DNA of 64,000 nt, from contig JANTQF010000030.1 in NCBI GenBank assembly GCA_032988165.1, positions 62,001 to 126,000 on the forward strand, read 5' to 3'. Below, one piece after another: positions 61,694 through 64,000 of the stretch. This DNA comes from Emmonsiellopsis sp. PD_33. Taxonomy: Eukaryota; Ascomycota; Eurotiomycetes; Onygenales; Ajellomycetaceae. Every line of letters begins with the position of its first letter. Within the stretch, counting starts at the first letter, position 1. Made by a program: the position numbers and the translations under genes. The notes beneath the pieces were generated by a model. It saw only the letters and a program-made list of their open reading frames with translations, did no database searches and had not been told where the DNA came from.

Positions 61694-62100
61694 TATAATT
61701 CTATAATTAGTACATCTTATTAGAGTTTTTATCTTATAATTATTTATTATTATATTTAATACTTTTCTGCATCATAATCATATGATGAGTACAATTAGAA
61801 TGAGCTAATACTCTAAGTATATAGCTCTTATAAAGAGAAATGTAAAGATAATAATTTTTTTTTAAAAAGTTTAAAAGTTATTTTTCTTTATTTATTAAAG
61901 TATTAAAGAGTCTTTATAATTTTATAATTAATATATCTTATTAGAGTTTTCATTTTGTAGCTATTTATTATCACAGTTAATACTTTCCTCTATCATAATT
62001 ATATAATAAGTACAATTAGAATGAGCTAATACTCTAAATATATAGCTTTTATAAAGAGAAATATAATAATAATAAAAGAATTTTAAAAAGCTAAAGTTTA
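61694..62100 (+). repeat. Direct repeat, two ~220-bp units
   Basis: Units starting at about 61,694 and 61,915 share TATAATTYTATAATTA, ATCTTATTAGAGTTTT, GTACAATTAGAATGAGCTAA and TACTCTAARTATATAGC. Differences are mainly transitions. Origin unknown. Confidence 0.75.
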
Positions 62101-62142
62101 CTACTTTAGCTTCTATTCTTAGTATTAATATTTAATAATATA

Positions 62143-62285
62143 TAATAATATATTCTATTTAATATTTTCTTATATTTTTATAATTAAAGAGAGAAATAAA
62201 ATTTAATAAAATATATATAACACCATGTAATAGTATATTCTGCTTGATATTTTCCCATGTTTCCATAATTAAAGAGAGAGATTTT
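62143..62285 (+). repeat. Direct repeat, two ~57-bp units spaced ~86 bp
   Basis: TAATATATTCTATTTAATAT...ATAATTAAAGAGAGA (62,143-62,200) recurs as TAATAGTATATTCTGCTTGATAT...ATAATTAAAGAGAGA (62,229-62,285). The second unit is less AT-converted than the first, right at the isochore border. Confidence 0.65.
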
Positions 62286-62344
62286 TAAACTAGTTCTGTT
62301 TGAACCTTCTTTATAAGTAAAAAGGCAGGATTTCCTCTGCTAAC

Positions 62345-62435
62345 GGCACAGTGGTAGAGTGGTTAATACGTATCCCTTGAATTTTTCAGCCAGGATATCC
62401 CTTAGGGGTCGCAGGTTCGAATCCTGTCTGTGTCG
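62345..62435 (+). tRNA. tRNA-Ser(UGA) with a 10-nt intron
   Basis: The acceptor arms GGCACAG (62,345-62,351) and CTGTGTC (62,428-62,434) pair over 7 bp with one G-U, and the discriminator is G. The D-arm is GTA/TAC, the anticodon stem TATCC (62,371-62,375)/GGATA (62,393-62,397), the anticodon TGA (62,378-62,380). The intron TTTTTCAGCC (62,382-62,391) follows position 37, the usual place. A long variable arm (TCCCTTAGGGG) marks a type II tRNA, which with TGA means Ser. The T-arm is GCAGG/CCTGT with loop TTCGAAT. It looks intact and is the first sequence in the window to contain CpG. Confidence 0.93.
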
Positions 62436-62436
62436 A

Positions 62437-62443
62437 TTTTTTT
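62437..62443 (+). terminator. RNA polymerase III terminator
   Basis: Seven T start two bases after the tRNA 3' end, a standard Pol III stop. Confidence 0.85.
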
Positions 62444-62980
62444 CCTTTTTTTATTATATGATCACCAAGAGAATTAGCATCCAGAATTTACAACTGGCTC
62501 TTTTAAAATAGACCTGGCTCTGTCTGCGCGTTGCAGGGGATAGAAGTGGCAAGTATGCGGCTGGTGCCGTCTCTTTGTATGGCCAAGCGCCCACACCGGC
62601 TTCGTATTGCCAGGGCAAGCGCCGCTTTCTGCCACTTCGTCTGTGGTCCTCTCCGAAGCGACCAAACACCCGCTGTCATCATTGTCTTCCTGGATCTCCC
62701 TTATCAGTCAGTAACATCCTGAGGAACAACCCGCCCGCCTTGCAATCTGTCATTTTATCTGTTGCTTTCACCTGGTGTTCCAGGAGCCACTCACTCGCCT
62801 GCATTGCGCCACCTATCTGCTCCTCTTGTGCCTGAAGCTAAGCCAAGGTCAGGTTTCAACTCCCATCAACCTCCGCGTGCCTGGTGATATATTACCTGGC
62901 CATCTATCGCCCTTTACCCCCGTAGAAGGCTGCCATTCTCTACCCCTCCCGCTCGCAACATCTGTCCCTCTCTAGCAGCC
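62444..62980 (+). promoter_or_regulatory. Promoter and 5' leader region of the Rab GTPase gene
   Basis: GC-richer, CpG-containing single-copy sequence between the tRNA and the start codon. The last about 150 bp are pyrimidine-rich (for example CTACCCCTCCC and TGTCCCTCTC at 62,940-62,972), common before fungal start codons. Several ATGs lie upstream (for example 62,554, 62,578), so short upstream ORFs are possible if the transcript begins that far out; the transcription start cannot be placed. Small overlapping frames here are not convincing genes. Confidence 0.6.
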
Positions 62981-63733
62981 ATGGCTGGCACAAGGAACTA
63001 CGACTTTTTGGTAAACTGCCTCCGGATACTCTACCTCCGAATTACCTGCAGCTGACGTTTAAAACCCAAGATCAAACTCCTGCTCATCGGCGACTCGGGC
63101 GTGGGGAAATCATGCTGCCTCCTGCGATTCAGCGAAGACTCATTCACGCCGTCCTTCATCACGACAATCGGAATCGATTTTAAGATCCGAACGATAGAAC
63201 TGGATGGCAAACGAGTGAAGCTACAGATATGGGATACAGCTGGGCAAGAGAGATTCAGAACCATCACCACCGCATACTATCGGGGCGCTATGGGAATACT
63301 TCTTGTTTACGACGTAACCGACGAGCGGTCTTTCAATAGTGAGTGAACTGGTTTTGGCCGGACTGTTTCTTGACTGAAATCTGGCTAATGTCGCAACCCT
63401 TTTGACATAGACATCCGGACTTGGTTCTCAAATGTCGAGCAACATGCAAGCGAAGGTGTCCATAAAATGCTTATTGGCAATAAATGCGACTGGGAAGAGA
63501 AGAGAGCTGTATCGACAGAGCAAGGGCAGCAACTAGCGAATGAACTTGGAATTCCTTTCCTTGAGGTTTCTGCCAAGAACAACATCAACGTCGAGAAGGC
63601 TTTCTACACCCTAGCAGCCGATATTAAGAAAGTGATGGATTCATCCAAGTCCGAACAACCAGGGCCCCAGGGTGTCAGTATAGACCACCAAGGCGGAGCG
63701 GCGGGGAGCGGCATGGGAGGTAAATGCTGCTAG
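62981..63733 (+). CDS. srgA: Rab-family small GTPase, Sec4/SrgA (Rab8-like), three exons
   Basis: Joined exons 62,981-63,010, 63,071-63,338 and 63,411-63,733 give 206 residues, the family's usual length. Introns of 60 nt (63,011-63,070) and 72 nt (63,339-63,410) have GT/AG ends and branch sites CTGAC (63,052-63,056) and CTAAT (63,385-63,389). P-loop GDSGVGKS is residues 17-24, switch I and the Rab motif IGIDFK 43-48, WDTAGQE 64-70, guanine-specificity NKCD 123-126 and SAK 153-155; the C-terminal Cys205-Cys206 is a double geranylgeranylation signal. Family members tether and dock secretory vesicles at hyphal tips through the exocyst. The sequence MAGTRNYDFLIKLLLIGDSG is characteristic of Sec4/SrgA orthologues in filamentous ascomycetes. 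No defect seen; codon use and CpG are normal, unlike everything to the left. The ATG is preceded by GCAGCC and fits the conserved N terminus. Confidence 0.95.
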
Positions 63734-64000
63734 TATTCTGCAAGAATGGGTGGCATGGTTTACATTTTTTTATTTCTCATTTGGTGTAAGCAGACAGTAT
63801 TCTTTGTTTTCTTTAGAGGGCTCATGAATATTCCCCGGTTTTTCATCACCTCTATCCCTATGGCTAATATCCCCAACAGACCTGTTTCCTGCGGTTTTCA
63901 TTCCACGTTGTTGGTATTGTTTTCAATTTTTTATTTTTCTTATTTGATATGATTTCCCCTACGTTCTCCCTGTTTTCTCCCTATCACCATTTATCCTTCT
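63734..64000 (+). other. 3' untranslated/intergenic region after the GTPase gene
   Basis: T-rich sequence with several TTTTT/ATTTTT stretches; no AATAAA was seen. A short frame at 63,746-63,952 has no recognisable content and is taken as chance. The window ends here. Confidence 0.6.

Noticed and set aside
1..62343. Possible CRISPR array, bacterial operon, prophage or plasmid features
   Set aside because: Introns, nuclear tRNA intron, Rab GTPase and Ty3/Gypsy elements show a fungal nuclear genome; repeats are LTRs, not spaced arrays.
1..62343. AT-rich region as mitochondrial DNA
   Set aside because: No mitochondrial genes were seen, and LTR retrotransposons with target duplications fill the region.
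62454..62975. Several overlapping small frames between the tRNA and the GTPase gene
   Set aside because: They overlap on both strands, have no known motifs and occupy the promoter/leader. At most some are upstream ORFs.
63031..63588. Minus-strand frames across the GTPase exons
   Set aside because: Antisense shadows of a well-supported three-exon gene.

Overview
The window is the edge of a fungal AT-rich, transposon-filled isochore. Positions 1 to about 62,300 are degenerate transposable elements in which I found no CpG dinucleotide on reading. From about 62,340 the sequence turns abruptly GC-richer and genic, with an intron-bearing tRNA-Ser(UGA) and a complete three-exon Rab-family GTPase gene of the Sec4/SrgA (Rab8-like) type. 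Short introns, the SrgA-like protein and the C-to-T (RIP-like) decay point to a filamentous ascomycete, most likely a eurotiomycete. A large transposon-filled AT isochore would suit Onygenales such as the Blastomyces group, but that is inference.

The repeats resolve into a nest. Family 1 is a roughly 7.53-kb Ty3/Gypsy chromovirus with LTRs of 313-319 bp, gag, a -1 frameshift heptamer, and pol with protease, RT, RNase H, integrase and a C-terminal chromodomain. It also carries an antisense accessory ORF before the 3' LTR. Family 2 is a second Ty3/Gypsy element of about 5.57 kb with 254-bp LTRs. There is also a 2.0-kb pogo/Fot1 transposon and a hAT transposase.

Layout: 1-7,228 holds three minus-strand family 1 copies nested in one another (a in b in c). 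7,229-11,400 is mostly unassigned, with one decayed ORF and a minisatellite. 11,404-22,700 is a hAT transposase split by a plus-strand family 1 element (12,870-22,388), itself split by the pogo element (15,786-17,788). 23,120-24,238 holds unusual poly-T and palindromic repeats. 24,239-47,143 is a 5'-truncated plus-strand family 1 copy interrupted twice: by an intact-structure family 1 element (25,224-32,757) and by a family 2 element (33,493-46,592), which carries another family 1 element (33,543-41,072) in its own LTR. 47,725-60,828 is a second family 2 element with a family 1 element (51,976-59,503) in its gag region. 60,834-62,340 is extremely AT-rich with direct repeats.

Target-site duplications frame six insertions: GTACT, AGTAA, AGAAT, GTTTT and ATGTG are exact, GATTC/GATTT differs by one transition, and the pogo insertion has TA. 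Paired LTRs differ mainly by transitions, often TG in one copy where the other has CA, which marks lost CpG. None of the transposon ORFs is intact. The only apparently functional genes are the tRNA and the GTPase.
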